This document shows positions 33,468 to 43,144 of a stretch of DNA of 44,181 bases, piece by piece. Every line of letters begins with the position of its first letter. Positions within the stretch are counted from its first letter, which is position 1. Made by a program: the position numbers and the translations under genes. Below the pieces are notes generated by a model, which had not been told where the DNA came from, searched no databases, and saw only the letters and a program-made list of their open reading frames with translations. Source of the stretch: Selenomonadaceae bacterium (GTDB lineage: Bacteria; Bacillota; Negativicutes; Selenomonadales; Selenomonadaceae); the NCBI GenBank assembly GCA_017470715.1, contig JAFUYE010000028.1, positions 1 through 44,181 of the forward strand, in the 5' to 3' direction.

Positions 33468-34115
33468 TCACACTTGCTTTTTAATTTTTTCCACGATTTG
33501 ATTGAGAGCCTTTTCCAAAGCCTCGTGCCAACATTCTTCGGAAATTTCACTGCCGCCGAGTTTAAACGATTTTCTGTAAGCACCGCCGTGCGAAGCGGAT
33601 TCGCCCTTGCCGGTCGCTATACAAACAACTTTGCCGGTGGACGCGTCAATAATTCGTGTCGTCAAGTCAATTCGCACGGTGAGATTTGAACCTGCGATAG
33701 ATTCTCTGTGCGTGACGGTCATGTTTGTGATGTAACCGTAAATAAGATAATCCAACTTCGCGTCGAAAAGTTTCATTGCCTCTGCGGGGTTGCCCAAGTC
33801 CATTTGGAAATTTACTTCGGCGATTCGCTTTGAGGTTGCGTTTGCGGTTTTGTCGACGCCTTCCAAACCGATTGTCGGCAAGTCAGTCGTTAAAATTTCC
33901 GTGAAGATTTTTTGCGCATAAACCAAAGGATTTTCCAACTGGGTTAAGTCTGTGTAATCTCCCAGATTGAGATTTTTGTCTTTAATTCGGCTGTCTATTC
34001 CGACGATGCCTATCGTGTAATTTTCTGCAGCGCATACGGGCGACACAAAAAAGACGATTGTCAAAACAAGCACGCCAAGATTAATTGCCTTTAGCCAAAA
34101 CTTTTTGTCCCGCAT
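33468..34115 (-). CDS. Exported CsgG-cluster protein, unknown function
   Basis: A 215-residue protein with a signal peptide (KKFWLKAINLGVL to SPVCA) and cleavage before AENY; start at 34115 with GGAGG nine bases upstream. The mature part starts with a strand (YTIGIVGIDSRI), then a helix containing YAQKIFTEIL and the segment DAKLDYLIYGYITNMTVT, a design seen in CsgG/LpoB-like domains where a lipoprotein core reports on a cell-surface complex. It has no lipobox Cys directly after the cleavage site. The gene overlaps the end of the next by 35 bases. Confidence 0.6.
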   Translation of the reverse strand: MRDKKFWLKAINLGVLVLTIVFFVSPVCAAENYTIGIVGIDSRIKDKNLNLGDYTDLTQLENPLVYAQKIFTEILTTDLPTIGLEGVDKTANATSKRIAEVNFQMDLGNPAEAMKLFDAKLDYLIYGYITNMTVTHRESIAGSNLTVRIDLTTRIIDASTGKVVCIATGKGESASHGGAYRKSFKLGGSEISEECWHEALEKALNQIVEKIKKQV

Positions 34116-34920
34116 TACACATATCCTCCACAATTCGCTTAGATTGAACTTCAAACATACATTGCAGGAGATTCTGAGCCGTCATTGCTTTCCCGTATTG
34201 TCCGAGGAGATTTAAAATTTGTCCCGTCTTGTCGGAAAAATTATAGCCTTCGTAAACCAAGCCGGTTTTGGTGTCAATGAGATAAAAATAAGACGCGACT
34301 TTAATCTGTTTCGGTCGCTCGCTTAACGTTGTGGAGGCGTTGAAAATTGAATTTTTCAGTTGAATATCTGAGTCCACAAGGTTGCAGAACAAAAGATAGT
34401 CCGCGTCATATTCTTCGCCCACGGTTTTGGCGGCGTTGGTCATTTTGGGGCTTATGTGATACGGTTTGCCAATCAATTTTTTTCGCGCCGCAATTTTTTC
34501 GTCGTCCCAAAAGTAATCTTCACCCAAAGCACGTTCCGCGTAGTGAATCATTTGGGCATTTGCAGATTCTTTGGCAAACGAGGGACCGTAAGCAATGGCG
34601 TCCATGTGAATATCTCGCAGAACAGTATTTACCCGAATGATACCGGCAAAACCCGAAGCCGCGTTTCCGTTGCCCAGCCATTGATCGTCGCCCACGGTAT
34701 GAAGTTTGCCTTTGCTTTCAAAATCTTTTAACGCCTGCCATAATTGCTCTTTGAATGTCGCCAAAAATTCGGGGCGTATTTCGTGTTCGCCGTAACAGGC
34801 AACTTCGCCGACAAAAATTCCGACTCCGCTCGTTTTGCCTTCAAAAGGTTTGGCCAGTACCGAAGACGTAAAAATAAGTGTCATCATGAGGGACAAAGAC
34901 ACGATACGAATTAATTCCAT
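34081..34920 (-). CDS. Exported CsgG-cluster protein, unknown function
   Basis: A 279-residue protein with an N-terminal hydrophobic leader (LIRIVSLSLMMTLIFTSSVLA) ending at a likely signal-peptidase site before KPFEGK. SD GGGGAGGT lies before the ATG. A pattern of strand, helix and strand (VGIFVGEVACYG, ATFKEQLWQALKDF, and YDADYLLFCNLVDSDIQL) recalls CsgG/LpoB folds. I assign no specific role. It is probably co-transcribed with its neighbours on both sides. Confidence 0.6.
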   Translation of the reverse strand: MELIRIVSLSLMMTLIFTSSVLAKPFEGKTSGVGIFVGEVACYGEHEIRPEFLATFKEQLWQALKDFESKGKLHTVGDDQWLGNGNAASGFAGIIRVNTVLRDIHMDAIAYGPSFAKESANAQMIHYAERALGEDYFWDDEKIAARKKLIGKPYHISPKMTNAAKTVGEEYDADYLLFCNLVDSDIQLKNSIFNASTTLSERPKQIKVASYFYLIDTKTGLVYEGYNFSDKTGQILNLLGQYGKAMTAQNLLQCMFEVQSKRIVEDMCNAGQKVLAKGN

Positions 34921-34941
34921 GACTTTACCTCCCCGTGAAAA

Positions 34942-35481
34942 TTATTTTTTCCCGCCGCGTAACATTGTGAGCATACCGCGTTTGCCGGTTAAGGCATCTT
35001 CGGCCGCTTTTTCCAAAGCTTGATGGATATCGCCTTTGGATTTACCTGATCCGCGTCCGGCAAGAAAAATTCTGGCCGTTTCAACCTCAATCATACGAAG
35101 TGACAGGTGGGCGACAATTTCGTTGCCTTTCTTGCTGAGTCCCGTCAACGTGCCCAAAACCAAATATTGAGCCCCGACCATTTTTCCGTATTGAGCGGCA
35201 GTGGCGGGATCTACCAAGGCAGTGTGGTTGAATTTTATTTCGTCTAAAAGTTTTTGAATTTGGGTTCTGTCCAAAGGATCAAATCTGCCGGTCTGCGTTA
35301 TGTCTATTTCGACATTGGAACGAACTTCTTCCAAAGCTGCCTCGAAAGTATCGCTATTTTGTCTGGCACTTTGATTATCAAAGGGAACAACGGCGACACG
35401 TGGCGCGGCCTCCAAATAATTAGTCGGCAAAATCAAAATCGCCAACAAGCAAAGAACGCCCAAAAATTTTTTCAAGAACAT
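34942..35481 (-). CDS. CsgG-family / LpoB-like exported protein
   Basis: A 179-residue protein with a signal peptide (KKFLGVLCLLAILIL, ending LEA) and a compact CsgG-type domain: RVAVVPFDNQSA, then helix ALEEVRSNVEIDI, GRFDPLDRTQIQKLLDE, and the hallmark AAQYGKMVGAQYLVLGTLTGL. The cysteine in the leader lies well before the predicted cleavage site and may not be a lipobox. CsgG proteins form outer-membrane export channels, while smaller relatives such as LpoB activate peptidoglycan enzymes; the short length fits the latter type or an accessory subunit. Confidence 0.75.
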   Translation of the reverse strand: MFLKKFLGVLCLLAILILPTNYLEAAPRVAVVPFDNQSARQNSDTFEAALEEVRSNVEIDITQTGRFDPLDRTQIQKLLDEIKFNHTALVDPATAAQYGKMVGAQYLVLGTLTGLSKKGNEIVAHLSLRMIEVETARIFLAGRGSGKSKGDIHQALEKAAEDALTGKRGMLTMLRGGKK

Positions 35482-35497
35482 CTGTCATCACCTCGTT

Positions 35498-36589
35498 TTA
35501 AAGTCTGAGCCTTGCCGTGCTACCGCTTGTTGATTCAATTACGAAATTTACACTGCTCCGGCTACCGAGTAAAAGCATAACGGTATCCAAACTTTGGCTT
35601 GAATCGACATCCAAAATTGCTCTGCCACCGTTGTGCTCACGAACATACACACTTTGCACGCCGGGCAGATTTCGTAAATCGTTCGCCAACGCCTGAACTT
35701 TGTTGTAATCGGAAGTGATTGCGATTATTTGCAACCCGCTACTACTTCTGGAACCTATGCGGCGAAATTTTTCGTCGACTTTGGCGGCGGCTTGATTTGC
35801 CATATTTTTCAAAGCTTCGCGCTCTGCCGTTGACGTGCCTTCTCCAATTCCGGAAGTTTCTACGGTGAAAGTTTCCAGAATATCACCGGTATCAAGGCGA
35901 ATTATTTTGGCAGTCAATTCAGTCCGCCCGTCGTTCAATCCGGTATCTAAATAGCCGCCTTTGAAGTTCGGAATTTTTATGTCTTTGGAAGTCGTGTTGC
36001 ATTTTGCCAAAACAATAAAATCGGCACCGAAACTTGAGCCGACGCCGCTGACAGGACGACCGTTGTAAAGATTATTGAGCATTTGGGCATTGTGCAATCC
36101 CGCCACAACGTTTGGGTCTATCACGTGCGTAAAGTTGAGCGAAATAAGCCGATCCATAATCGCCGATTCGATAGCCTCTTCGTGAACAGTGGAATTGCCT
36201 TTGAAGACGGCTACCGCAATTCGCGGGTCATTTAACGCCATAACCGCCTGCACTTGCCGGAGAATTTCGGGGCTCGGATTGTCCGAAACGTCAATGGTTG
36301 CCCGAATTTTATAAAGTCCGTTTTCGACGCCTTCGCTCAAAATAGTTACTTTGCCGACAAAGCCCGTGCTCTTGGTGTAGATGCTGTCCAATTCAAACAT
36401 GTAATTGACGGTCAGCGTCCGCGAATCCACAAATGTGCCGACTACTTGCTCCACCGCAAGGCGTCGAGCGTCTCTGAGCGCACTGTCGCGGTCTGTACCT
36501 GTGCCGTCAACCGTAACTTCTTTTGCTTCGGCTACGTTGACAATCAGCGCAATGATCAATACCGCCGCGAATGATAAAAATTTTTTCAT
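35498..36589 (-). CDS. Exported FlgT-like protein
   Basis: A 363-residue protein with a signal peptide (KKFLSFAAVLIIALIVNVAEA). Residues about 25-110 match the N-terminal domain of FlgT-type proteins: VTVDGTGTDRDSALRDARRLAVEQVVGTFVDS, then YTKSTGFVGKVTILSE and YKIRATIDV. The middle holds a CsgG-like DPRIAVAVFKGNST region, and the C-terminus a repeating ferredoxin-like part (GVQSVYVREHNGGRAILDVD). FlgT acts in the flagellar H-ring, but in this CsgG-rich cluster a role in an outer-membrane secretion or surface complex is more likely. The start at 36589 has AAGGGG upstream. Confidence 0.7.
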   Translation of the reverse strand: MKKFLSFAAVLIIALIVNVAEAKEVTVDGTGTDRDSALRDARRLAVEQVVGTFVDSRTLTVNYMFELDSIYTKSTGFVGKVTILSEGVENGLYKIRATIDVSDNPSPEILRQVQAVMALNDPRIAVAVFKGNSTVHEEAIESAIMDRLISLNFTHVIDPNVVAGLHNAQMLNNLYNGRPVSGVGSSFGADFIVLAKCNTTSKDIKIPNFKGGYLDTGLNDGRTELTAKIIRLDTGDILETFTVETSGIGEGTSTAEREALKNMANQAAAKVDEKFRRIGSRSSSGLQIIAITSDYNKVQALANDLRNLPGVQSVYVREHNGGRAILDVDSSQSLDTVMLLLGSRSSVNFVIESTSGSTARLRL

Positions 36590-36602
36590 CAGCGACACCC
36601 CT

Positions 36603-37562
36603 TTAATCTGCTGTCATTACCCATAAAAATTCTTGCTTCATCAGCACGTTAATGCTCTCGATGTCACGGGTGTTTAAGTCGCGGATACTTCTGACATTCG
36701 GATTGCCGTTAAAAAGCGGGCGCATTTCAACTTTCAAGCCGGCTTCTTCAATGAACTTGACGGCTTCGTCCGTTGTCTTGAAAACCGTGTCGTTAAAAAA
36801 GACTTCGGAAAGATCTTCGTAAAGTTTTTGGGTTTCCTTGCCGACAACCGGCGCGTCATCTTCGCCGTAAATCGTTCTGTTTATGCCCATAAAAATTTCG
36901 CCCGCAACAAAATCAGAGGTGACGAATACGCCGCCATGTTCCTTCAAAATGTCGCGGATATTTTCCAGCATGGCTTTTTGTTTGTCGCGAGGGAGATACA
37001 TCAACAGTCCGTCTTCAACAATGCAAATTTTGCCGTTGAGACTTTTTGCGGCGTTCATCATTTCGACGGGGTCAGCGGCGTCGGCAGTTTCAAAGCGGAC
37101 ATATTTGCGCATGTCGTCTTTAATGAAATTGGGCGCGTAGAAATTTAAAACCTCCACCACGTCCGAAAGATCTGTTCCCACGTAATTTATGCCCTGTCGC
37201 GCCATTTTCAGGCAACGCGGCGATACCCCGCAACCCAAATCCATGACATTCGTGTATTTTTCGGTATCGATGAAATCGTTCAGTGATGCGTATCTGATTT
37301 CATGATATATCTTATTGATTCTCTCGACGCGTTCGTAGTGGGGAATGTTTTCGGGCTTCAAAATTTTTTCCGCGTCAATGTACTGCACGTACTCGACCGC
37401 TTCCGGAACTCCGGATTTTGCCAGCCAATAAAGCGAGAGTGGAGCGGTGTAAGAAACCGCCGAATTCGGTTCGGGTTTGGCAGCTGAAGTTTTCGCCGCA
37501 GAACTGAACAGCAAGCCCGCGACGAGAAAAGCCGCGATACACAAAGAGATAAATTTTTTCAT
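36603..37562 (-). CDS. Methyltransferase-like protein with an apparent signal peptide
   Basis: A 319-residue protein that starts with a clear Sec leader (KKFISLCIAAFLVAGLLFSSAAKTSAA), followed by a SAM-methyltransferase fold: NVMDLGCGVSPRCLKMARQG (motif I with GCG), YVGTDLSD (motif II) and CIVEDGLLMYLPRDKQKAML, which resembles the Tcmp/LCM or PPM-type O-methyltransferases. Export of a SAM-dependent enzyme is unusual because SAM is cytoplasmic, so the protein may be a binding relic or be held at the membrane. Start at 37562 with AAAGGA seven bases upstream; it is the first gene of the exported-protein operon. Confidence 0.7.
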   Translation of the reverse strand: MKKFISLCIAAFLVAGLLFSSAAKTSAAKPEPNSAVSYTAPLSLYWLAKSGVPEAVEYVQYIDAEKILKPENIPHYERVERINKIYHEIRYASLNDFIDTEKYTNVMDLGCGVSPRCLKMARQGINYVGTDLSDVVEVLNFYAPNFIKDDMRKYVRFETADAADPVEMMNAAKSLNGKICIVEDGLLMYLPRDKQKAMLENIRDILKEHGGVFVTSDFVAGEIFMGINRTIYGEDDAPVVGKETQKLYEDLSEVFFNDTVFKTTDEAVKFIEEAGLKVEMRPLFNGNPNVRSIRDLNTRDIESINVLMKQEFLWVMTAD

Positions 37563-37640
37563 GTCGGATATCCTTTCTTTCACTGAAGATTATTAGTCAC
37601 CAATTTTTATTTTTGTGTATTGGTGTTCACTTTACAAAAA

Positions 37641-37669
37641 ATTATAGCATTGGCAATCGCGCCAATCAA
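37641..37669 (-). promoter_or_regulatory. Promoter of the exported-protein operon
   Basis: On the minus strand: TTGATT, a 17-base spacer and a perfect TATAAT, about 80 bases upstream of the first start codon (37562). Confidence 0.75.
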
Positions 37670-37738
37670 GGCTCAAACATAAATTTAATGTTGCTGCAAA
37701 ATAAAGTTGTAACGAGCGAGTAATCAATTTGCTACGGT

Positions 37739-37812
37739 TGTTGGCAAATTAATCAGTGTCAATCAGAGGCCGCACAGGACGTGGCAAATGCGCGCTGGCA
37801 AGCATTTGCGCC
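37739..37812. repeat. 74-bp dispersed repeat, copy 1
   Basis: Matches 44024-44097 with three differences. It contains an inverted repeat GCAAATGC / GCATTTGC (37784-37791 and 37802-37809) with a ten-base spacer, so the transcript can fold. It lies in a gene-free stretch from 37670 to 38260 that also holds hairpins but no gene I can support. Confidence 0.85.
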
Positions 37813-37919
37813 CGCGTATTTCGCGTGATGCGAAATTTGCGGGTCAAAAGGCGTAGCGCACACGCTGACTTCTGTGATAACGCACTGTATCGCCCGCCGC
37901 GTAGGCGCGATTTCTTTTG

Positions 37920-37949
37920 CAACTTTTCTTTGTCGGCAAAGAAAAGTTG
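37920..37949. repeat. Perfect 12-bp inverted repeat
   Basis: CAACTTTTCTTT and AAAGAAAAGTTG, separated by six bases, an exact hairpin. No T-run follows directly, so it is less a terminator than a repeat-element end or an RNA fold. Confidence 0.75.
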
Positions 37950-38085
37950 ATTCAACAAACTCAAAATCGACGAACGAACTCAATCACAGCGATAACGCTC
38001 GACAGTTTACCAACAGCCCCTACGGTTGTTGCGGGAAAATTCGCGTGTATCCGTAGCAACTTTGTCTCTTTGAGCCAAAACAAAA

Positions 38086-38122
38086 AACGGGCGACAGATT
38101 TCATCTGCCTGCCCGTTAAAAA
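38086..38122 (-). terminator. Possible terminator downstream of the chemoreceptor gene
   Basis: AACGGGC / GCCCGTT enclose an inner stem CAGAT / ATCTG; read on the minus strand a T-rich run follows. It lies 138 bases after the chemoreceptor stop, so it may belong to the repeat region instead. Confidence 0.45.
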
Positions 38123-38260
38123 CGAGATGCGCTGTAACCGCATGATTATTATTTTGTTCGAGCGCATTGGTATCACGAATTTTTACAGATTCCAAAATGA
38201 CAAGTGCTCCGGCAATTCGGTCGCGCTTAAAGCCGGTTTGAAACGTCAACGCGAAAAAAA

Positions 38261-40276
38261 TTATACTTTGAATCGTTTAACTTCCTGTTGAAGTTCGCCC
38301 GCCATACGGGCAAGGTTGGTACTTTCACCGGCGATTTCGTGAACGGAGGCGGTTTGTTCTTCAGTGGCGGCACTGACGGTTTCGGCTTCTTCAGCGGCAG
38401 TCTTACTTGCCTCACCGATAGTGCGGACATTTTGAACAATCTGTTCGCCGTTGACGGCCATATCGCGTGTCGAACTTGAAATTGTCTGCATTTGAGTGCT
38501 GACCTGTTCCACAATGCCGGTAATTTTTCTGAACGCCTCACCCATGGAAATAATATTTTCTGCGCCGACTTTAAAAGATTCGCCGCCGGCTTCCATGTCC
38601 TTAATTGCTTTGGCGGTATCTTCTTGAGTTATTTTAATCAGATCGGAAATTTGTTGAGCGGCTGTTTGACTGGATTCGGCAAGTTTACGAACTTCGTCGG
38701 CGACGACGGCAAAACCTTTACCGGCTTCACCGGCACGGGCAGCCTCGATTGCCGCGTTCAACGCAAGCAAATTCGTCTGTTCGGCAATGCCGCTGATTGT
38801 GCCGACAATCTGTCCGATTTGTTTGGAGTTTTCGCCGAGCGTCATAACGGAATTGGTCGTTTGTTGCGACGTGCGTTCAATGGTTTTGATTTGCTCAATG
38901 GCTTGTTGCAAAGTAATTTCGCCTTCGCGGGCAATGTCGGAAGCTTGTCGGCTTTTATCGGCGGCTTGAGCGGCGTCGGAAGCCATGGATTGAATCGACT
39001 CGTTAAGATGTTCAATCGCCTCCGAGGTAGCGTTGACGGCATCAAGTTGTTGGCTTGTACTTGCGGCAACGCGAACGATGGATTGAGCGACTTGCGTGGC
39101 GGCCAGTGACGATTGTTCCGTCGTGGCGTTCAATTCCTCAGCGGAACCGGATAAACTTTCTGCCGAAGAATTGACGGATTGCATAACTTTGGAGACATTT
39201 TTTCGCATTTCGGTAACTGCATGTGCAAGCAAGCCCAGTTCGTCGGAAGATGTTACCCTTGAAGGTCTTTCGCGGAAATCGCCTTGCGAGAGTAAGCTCA
39301 TTTCATTCATCATGACGGCAAGCGGGCTCATGATTTTGTTGACGGTAAACCAAATGCCCGCAGAAATAAGCACAAGCAGAATCACGGAGATAGCCGCCAT
39401 AATTTTGAGCATGTTGGCGACGGGCGCGAAAAGTTCATCTTCGTAAGCAACGGTCGCCATTCCCCAACCGGTGGATTTAATCGGCGTGTAAAAAGCAATC
39501 AAGTTGTCACCGCCGGAAGAAACGAAGCGAAAAACGCCGTCCGAGCCGCTCAACATTTTTTTACCGAGCGCGACAAGTGACGGGTCTGATTCTTCCAAAA
39601 TATTTTTTTTCATAATGGCGTTGTCGTCGGGGTTGACAATGTAGACGCCTTCTTTTGAAACGAGCAAACTGTAACCTTGTTCGCCAAGTTTGCAGGCTTG
39701 AACTTTATCCATGACGGATTGAACGTAAATGGCCGCCAAAATCATTGCAACGGGCTTGCCGGAATTGTCACGCGCCACGGCAATGGAATTGACGATAATT
39801 TTTCCGGTAGCTTGCGAAATGACGGGCGAAGACATGAACGAATCCTGCGCGCCGGTCATGGTCTGTTTGTACCAGGCTTTTTCGGCATTGTGCATTTCTT
39901 TAAAGCCGTTGGAAGTTTCGCCGTAAAGCACGCCGGAGCCGTCAAACGGTCCCCAACTTACGCTGTCGACCACGTCGGGATAGCGTTGTTTCATCAAGGC
40001 GTAACGGTGAACGTTATTTTGATTGAGCAGTTCGGCATTTACGGTTTTCGCAATGGGATTGGATGCGGTCTCGGCAGTTTCAAGCATACGTTTATCAAGC
40101 CATTCGCTGACTTCTTCACCGACTTCAATCGTGTTGCGTGTACTGGAATTCAAGATTTGAGCTTCAAATTCGGATTTGGCGTAGTTGAAAATAACTGTTG
40201 CCATTAAAATGAGTCCGACAGCAACGGTAGGGATAACAAGCAACAAGATTTTACTTTTAATGGATTTACCGTTCAT
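38261..40276 (-). CDS. Methyl-accepting chemotaxis protein with dCache-type sensor
   Basis: A 671-residue transmembrane chemoreceptor. A first membrane segment ([21 protein letters not shown]) is followed by a periplasmic dCache-like domain (about residues 40-280) with [20 protein letters not shown] and [17 protein letters not shown]. Then come a second segment ([21 protein letters not shown]), a HAMP domain and a long coiled coil. The signalling tip reads [26 protein letters not shown], here [20 protein letters not shown]. The ligand is unknown; dCache domains often bind amino or organic acids. The start at 40276 has GGAGG upstream. The gene has its own promoter. Confidence 0.9.
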   Translation of the reverse strand: MNGKSIKSKILLLVIPTVAVGLILMATVIFNYAKSEFEAQILNSSTRNTIEVGEEVSEWLDKRMLETAETASNPIAKTVNAELLNQNNVHRYALMKQRYPDVVDSVSWGPFDGSGVLYGETSNGFKEMHNAEKAWYKQTMTGAQDSFMSSPVISQATGKIIVNSIAVARDNSGKPVAMILAAIYVQSVMDKVQACKLGEQGYSLLVSKEGVYIVNPDDNAIMKKNILEESDPSLVALGKKMLSGSDGVFRFVSSGGDNLIAFYTPIKSTGWGMATVAYEDELFAPVANMLKIMAAISVILLVLISAGIWFTVNKIMSPLAVMMNEMSLLSQGDFRERPSRVTSSDELGLLAHAVTEMRKNVSKVMQSVNSSAESLSGSAEELNATTEQSSLAATQVAQSIVRVAASTSQQLDAVNATSEAIEHLNESIQSMASDAAQAADKSRQASDIAREGEITLQQAIEQIKTIERTSQQTTNSVMTLGENSKQIGQIVGTISGIAEQTNLLALNAAIEAARAGEAGKGFAVVADEVRKLAESSQTAAQQISDLIKITQEDTAKAIKDMEAGGESFKVGAENIISMGEAFRKITGIVEQVSTQMQTISSSTRDMAVNGEQIVQNVRTIGEASKTAAEEAETVSAATEEQTASVHEIAGESTNLARMAGELQQEVKRFKV

Positions 40277-40337
40277 CAAAACACCGCCTCCGTAATTTTT
40301 TATCATCGAGTACATTGAAGTCATATCCTGCTGCGTC

Positions 40338-40366
40338 ATAGTACAGTAAAGCCGAGAATCTTTCAA
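40338..40366 (-). promoter_or_regulatory. Promoter of the chemoreceptor gene
   Basis: On the minus strand TTGAAA, a 17-base spacer, then TACTAT, about 60 bases upstream of the ATG at 40276. From 40367 to 40538 I see no supportable gene. Confidence 0.7.
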
Positions 40367-40538
40367 GAGATTTTTTGATTTTGCAGATCGCTTCCGTCGT
40401 TGGTCATAATCGCTCTGTCGGTCGAATTTTTTGCTTGCGAAATGTTCAGGACGAATTTGCAACCTTTGACGTGCGCTTTTTCCGAATCACCGGCAAAAGA
40501 GGCAACGAATTTGCTGCAGTGAGTTGCCAACCTCGAAA

Positions 40539-41945
40539 TCAATCCGCGCAACAAATTTTGCCGGGATTTAAAATGTTGTTCGGGTCGAAAACTTTTTTCA
40601 CGCCGCGCATTATCGCCAAACTTGTCGGCGGCAGTGACTCTTTCAAATACGGTTGCTTGACGAGACCGATACCGTGTTCGCCGGAAACTTGCCCGTGCAA
40701 TTCTTTCGCCTTCGCGTACATGCGATTCATTGCCGCATTTAAAAGTTCGTGCCATTTTTCTTCCGACAAGTCATCGCGCAAAATGTAGACGTGTAAATTT
40801 CCGTCGCCCGCGTGCCCGAAAGATTTTATGCGAATTCCGATTTCTTCGCGCAGAGCATGAACGAATTCGACAAAATCATTGACGCGATTGCGCGGGACAA
40901 CCACGTCGACTTCGTCCATCATCGTCGTGCTGCCCTTGATTGCCTCCAAAAATGCACCGCGAGTTTTCCAAACGGGCGTACTGCGTTCTTCGGTGTCGGC
41001 GATAAGCAAGTCGATTGCGCCCTGTTCAAGACAAATTTGCGCAACGTCGTCATAGTACTTGGAAATTTCTTCCTTGCCGTTGCCGTCGAATTTCAAAAGT
41101 AAATAAGCGTCCGCCTGATTGTCGGGAAATTTTTTGCCCAAATATTCTTCGGCATCCAAAATAACTTCGCGCTCCATAAATTCAATCGCTGTCGGCACGG
41201 CTTTTGATTTAATGATGAGCGGCACGGTGCGAATTGCCTGCGCCAAAGTCGGGAACGGAATCAGCAGGCTGATGTTGCATTTCGGAAGCGGCACGAGACG
41301 AAGAATCGCTTTCGTGATAAATGCCAGCGTCCCTTCGGAACCGATAATCATATTTTTCAAATCGTAACCGGAACTGTTTTTGACGACTTTGCCGCCGAGT
41401 TCAAGAATTGTCCCGTCAGTCAAAACAACTTCAAGTCCGCGAACAAAATCCCGCGTGACGCCGTATTTTACCGCAGTCATACCGCCCGCATTGGTGCTGA
41501 TATTTCCGCCGATTGTCGCAGATTTTTCGCCGGGGTCGGGCGGGTAAAAAAATCCGCGTTCTTCGACGTAAGCGCGCAACGTCATGATAAGCACGCCCGG
41601 TTCGACGGTGAGCGTCAAATTTTCTTCGTCAAGCTCCAAAATGTGATTCATCAGCGTCGTGTCGATCATGATGCCTTTTTTTATTGCAACGGACGCGCCG
41701 ACAAGTCCGGTGCCCGCGCCTCTGGGCGTGACGGGAATTTTTTTTTCGTTCGCATACGCCAAAATTTTTGAGACTTCCTGCGCGGAAATGACGCGTGCCA
41801 CCAAATCGGGATAAGAACGCTCGGCAGTCAATTCGTCGTGACTGTACTCCTCGTTGATTTCGTCACGCCAAAGAATTCGTTCGCGGTCAAGAAACGTCGA
41901 GATAATCGCCAAATCCGATTCGTCCATAGCTTTATAATTGTTCAT
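40539..41945 (-). CDS. lctD: FAD-linked lactate dehydrogenase (GlcD type), LctD-like
   Basis: A 468-residue flavoprotein of the GlcD/D-lactate dehydrogenase group. The FAD-binding PCMH domain has [21 protein letters not shown] and the later [26 protein letters not shown]; the C-terminal domain ends with [10 protein letters not shown] and [14 protein letters not shown], the catalytic histidine motifs. It oxidises lactate (or glycolate) to the keto acid. The ATG overlaps the stop of etfA (ATGA). With EtfB and an Fe-S-bearing EtfA it matches the LctBCD complex known in Acetobacterium, where electron bifurcation lets NAD+ be reduced by lactate at the cost of reduced ferredoxin. Confidence 0.88.
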   Translation of the reverse strand: MNNYKAMDESDLAIISTFLDRERILWRDEINEEYSHDELTAERSYPDLVARVISAQEVSKILAYANEKKIPVTPRGAGTGLVGASVAIKKGIMIDTTLMNHILELDEENLTLTVEPGVLIMTLRAYVEERGFFYPPDPGEKSATIGGNISTNAGGMTAVKYGVTRDFVRGLEVVLTDGTILELGGKVVKNSSGYDLKNMIIGSEGTLAFITKAILRLVPLPKCNISLLIPFPTLAQAIRTVPLIIKSKAVPTAIEFMEREVILDAEEYLGKKFPDNQADAYLLLKFDGNGKEEISKYYDDVAQICLEQGAIDLLIADTEERSTPVWKTRGAFLEAIKGSTTMMDEVDVVVPRNRVNDFVEFVHALREEIGIRIKSFGHAGDGNLHVYILRDDLSEEKWHELLNAAMNRMYAKAKELHGQVSGEHGIGLVKQPYLKESLPPTSLAIMRGVKKVFDPNNILNPGKICCAD

Positions 41946-43132
41946 GCGATGTTCCCCCCGTGCTTAATTTTTTCGATAAGCTTCGGAATGATTTCGTACA
42001 GGTCGCCGACGACGGCATAATTTGCAACTTTGAAGATTGACGCTTTCGGGTCACTGTTTATCGCGAAAATTTTTTCGGAATGCTCCATGCCCGCGACGAA
42101 TTGAACAGAGCCGGAAACGCCGCAAGTTATGATGAGTTTCGGGCGAACGGTGCGACCGGAAAGTCCGATTTGTCGTTTCGGTTCAAACCAGCCGTTTTCT
42201 GCCAAAGGACGCGTGCAAGCAAAATCGCCGTTGAGAATTTCGGCAAGCTCGCGGATAAGTTGCAAGTCTTCTTTTTTCTTCACGCCGCGACCTGCGACAA
42301 TTAAAATGTCAGCGTTTTCAATGCCGATTTCTTTGGGCTTCACGGTGACGCTCAAAACTTCAACTTTGCTCGTAAAAATTTCGGCGGCAACTTTAAGCGG
42401 CTCGATACTGCCGAAAATTTCTTCGCTGCGTTTCGGCGCGTCCATGATTTTGTAACGAACGGTTGCCATTTGCGGGCGATGATTCGGCGTCAAAATTTCT
42501 GCCATGATATTTCCGCCGAACGCGGGACGAATTTGAACAAGGTCGGTGTTTTCGTGAATGTCCAAGACCGTGCAATCGGCAGTAAGTCCCGTGCGAAAGT
42601 GAGCCGCGACTCTCGGCGCAAGTTGTCGACCGACGGGCGTTGCTCCAACCAAAATAGCCGCGGGCTTCACTTTGTCGACGAAATTTTCAAAAGCCGCCGC
42701 GTAATTTTCGATGTTGAAAGCGCGAAGTTCTTTTCTGTCGCAGACGTAAACTTTATCAACGCCGTAATGCAAAATTTCCTGCGCCTGCGGATTAATGTTT
42801 TCGCCGAGAAAAATTGCGAACACGGGCTGATTGATTTTTGCGGCCAGTTGTTTTGCCTTGCCGATAAGTTCAAAAGTGACGGGATGAATTTTTCCGTCAA
42901 CGTGGTCGACGTAAACCGCAATTCCGCGCCACGCAGACTTGTCGATTTCGGTTGTTGCCTCTTCGACAAATTCAAAAATGCCGTTGCCTTTTCTCACACA
43001 GAGTTTACAAAGACGACAGGCGGAATTGATTTCGATCTTGCCGTCGTTATTTTCCATTGCGCCGAAGGGACAAATTTTTATTGTCGCGGCAACGTCTTGC
43101 ACTTTGTCTTGATGAACGATTAATTTTCCCAT
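41942..43132 (-). CDS. etfA: Electron-transfer flavoprotein alpha subunit with N-terminal Fe-S motif, LctC-like
   Basis: A 396-residue EtfA. The N-terminal extension has CPFGAM and CRLCKLC, four cysteines for one [4Fe-4S] cluster, as in bifurcating lactate dehydrogenase subunits. The FAD-binding C-terminal domain has [16 protein letters not shown], the glutamine-rich loop [20 protein letters not shown] and [12 protein letters not shown], then [11 protein letters not shown]. It passes electrons among FAD sites and to ferredoxin. SD GGAG lies before the ATG at 43132, and the stop overlaps the lctD-like start. Confidence 0.92.
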   Translation of the reverse strand: MGKLIVHQDKVQDVAATIKICPFGAMENNDGKIEINSACRLCKLCVRKGNGIFEFVEEATTEIDKSAWRGIAVYVDHVDGKIHPVTFELIGKAKQLAAKINQPVFAIFLGENINPQAQEILHYGVDKVYVCDRKELRAFNIENYAAAFENFVDKVKPAAILVGATPVGRQLAPRVAAHFRTGLTADCTVLDIHENTDLVQIRPAFGGNIMAEILTPNHRPQMATVRYKIMDAPKRSEEIFGSIEPLKVAAEIFTSKVEVLSVTVKPKEIGIENADILIVAGRGVKKKEDLQLIRELAEILNGDFACTRPLAENGWFEPKRQIGLSGRTVRPKLIITCGVSGSVQFVAGMEHSEKIFAINSDPKASIFKVANYAVVGDLYEIIPKLIEKIKHGGNIA

Positions 43133-43144
43133 GATGTTTCTCCG

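Noticed and set aside
37739..38122. CRISPR-like array
   Set aside because: Repeats and hairpins are present but there is no regular repeat-spacer spacing and no cas gene in the window.
37739..38291. Several short open frames in the repeat region
   Set aside because: They fall on repeat sequence and hairpins on both strands and lack SD sites; they look like chance translations of repeats.
40363..40755. A 130-codon minus-strand frame between the chemoreceptor and lctD
   Set aside because: Most of it overlaps lctD in another frame; the unique part at 40367-40538 has no SD or recognised motif and contains the chemoreceptor promoter at its edge.
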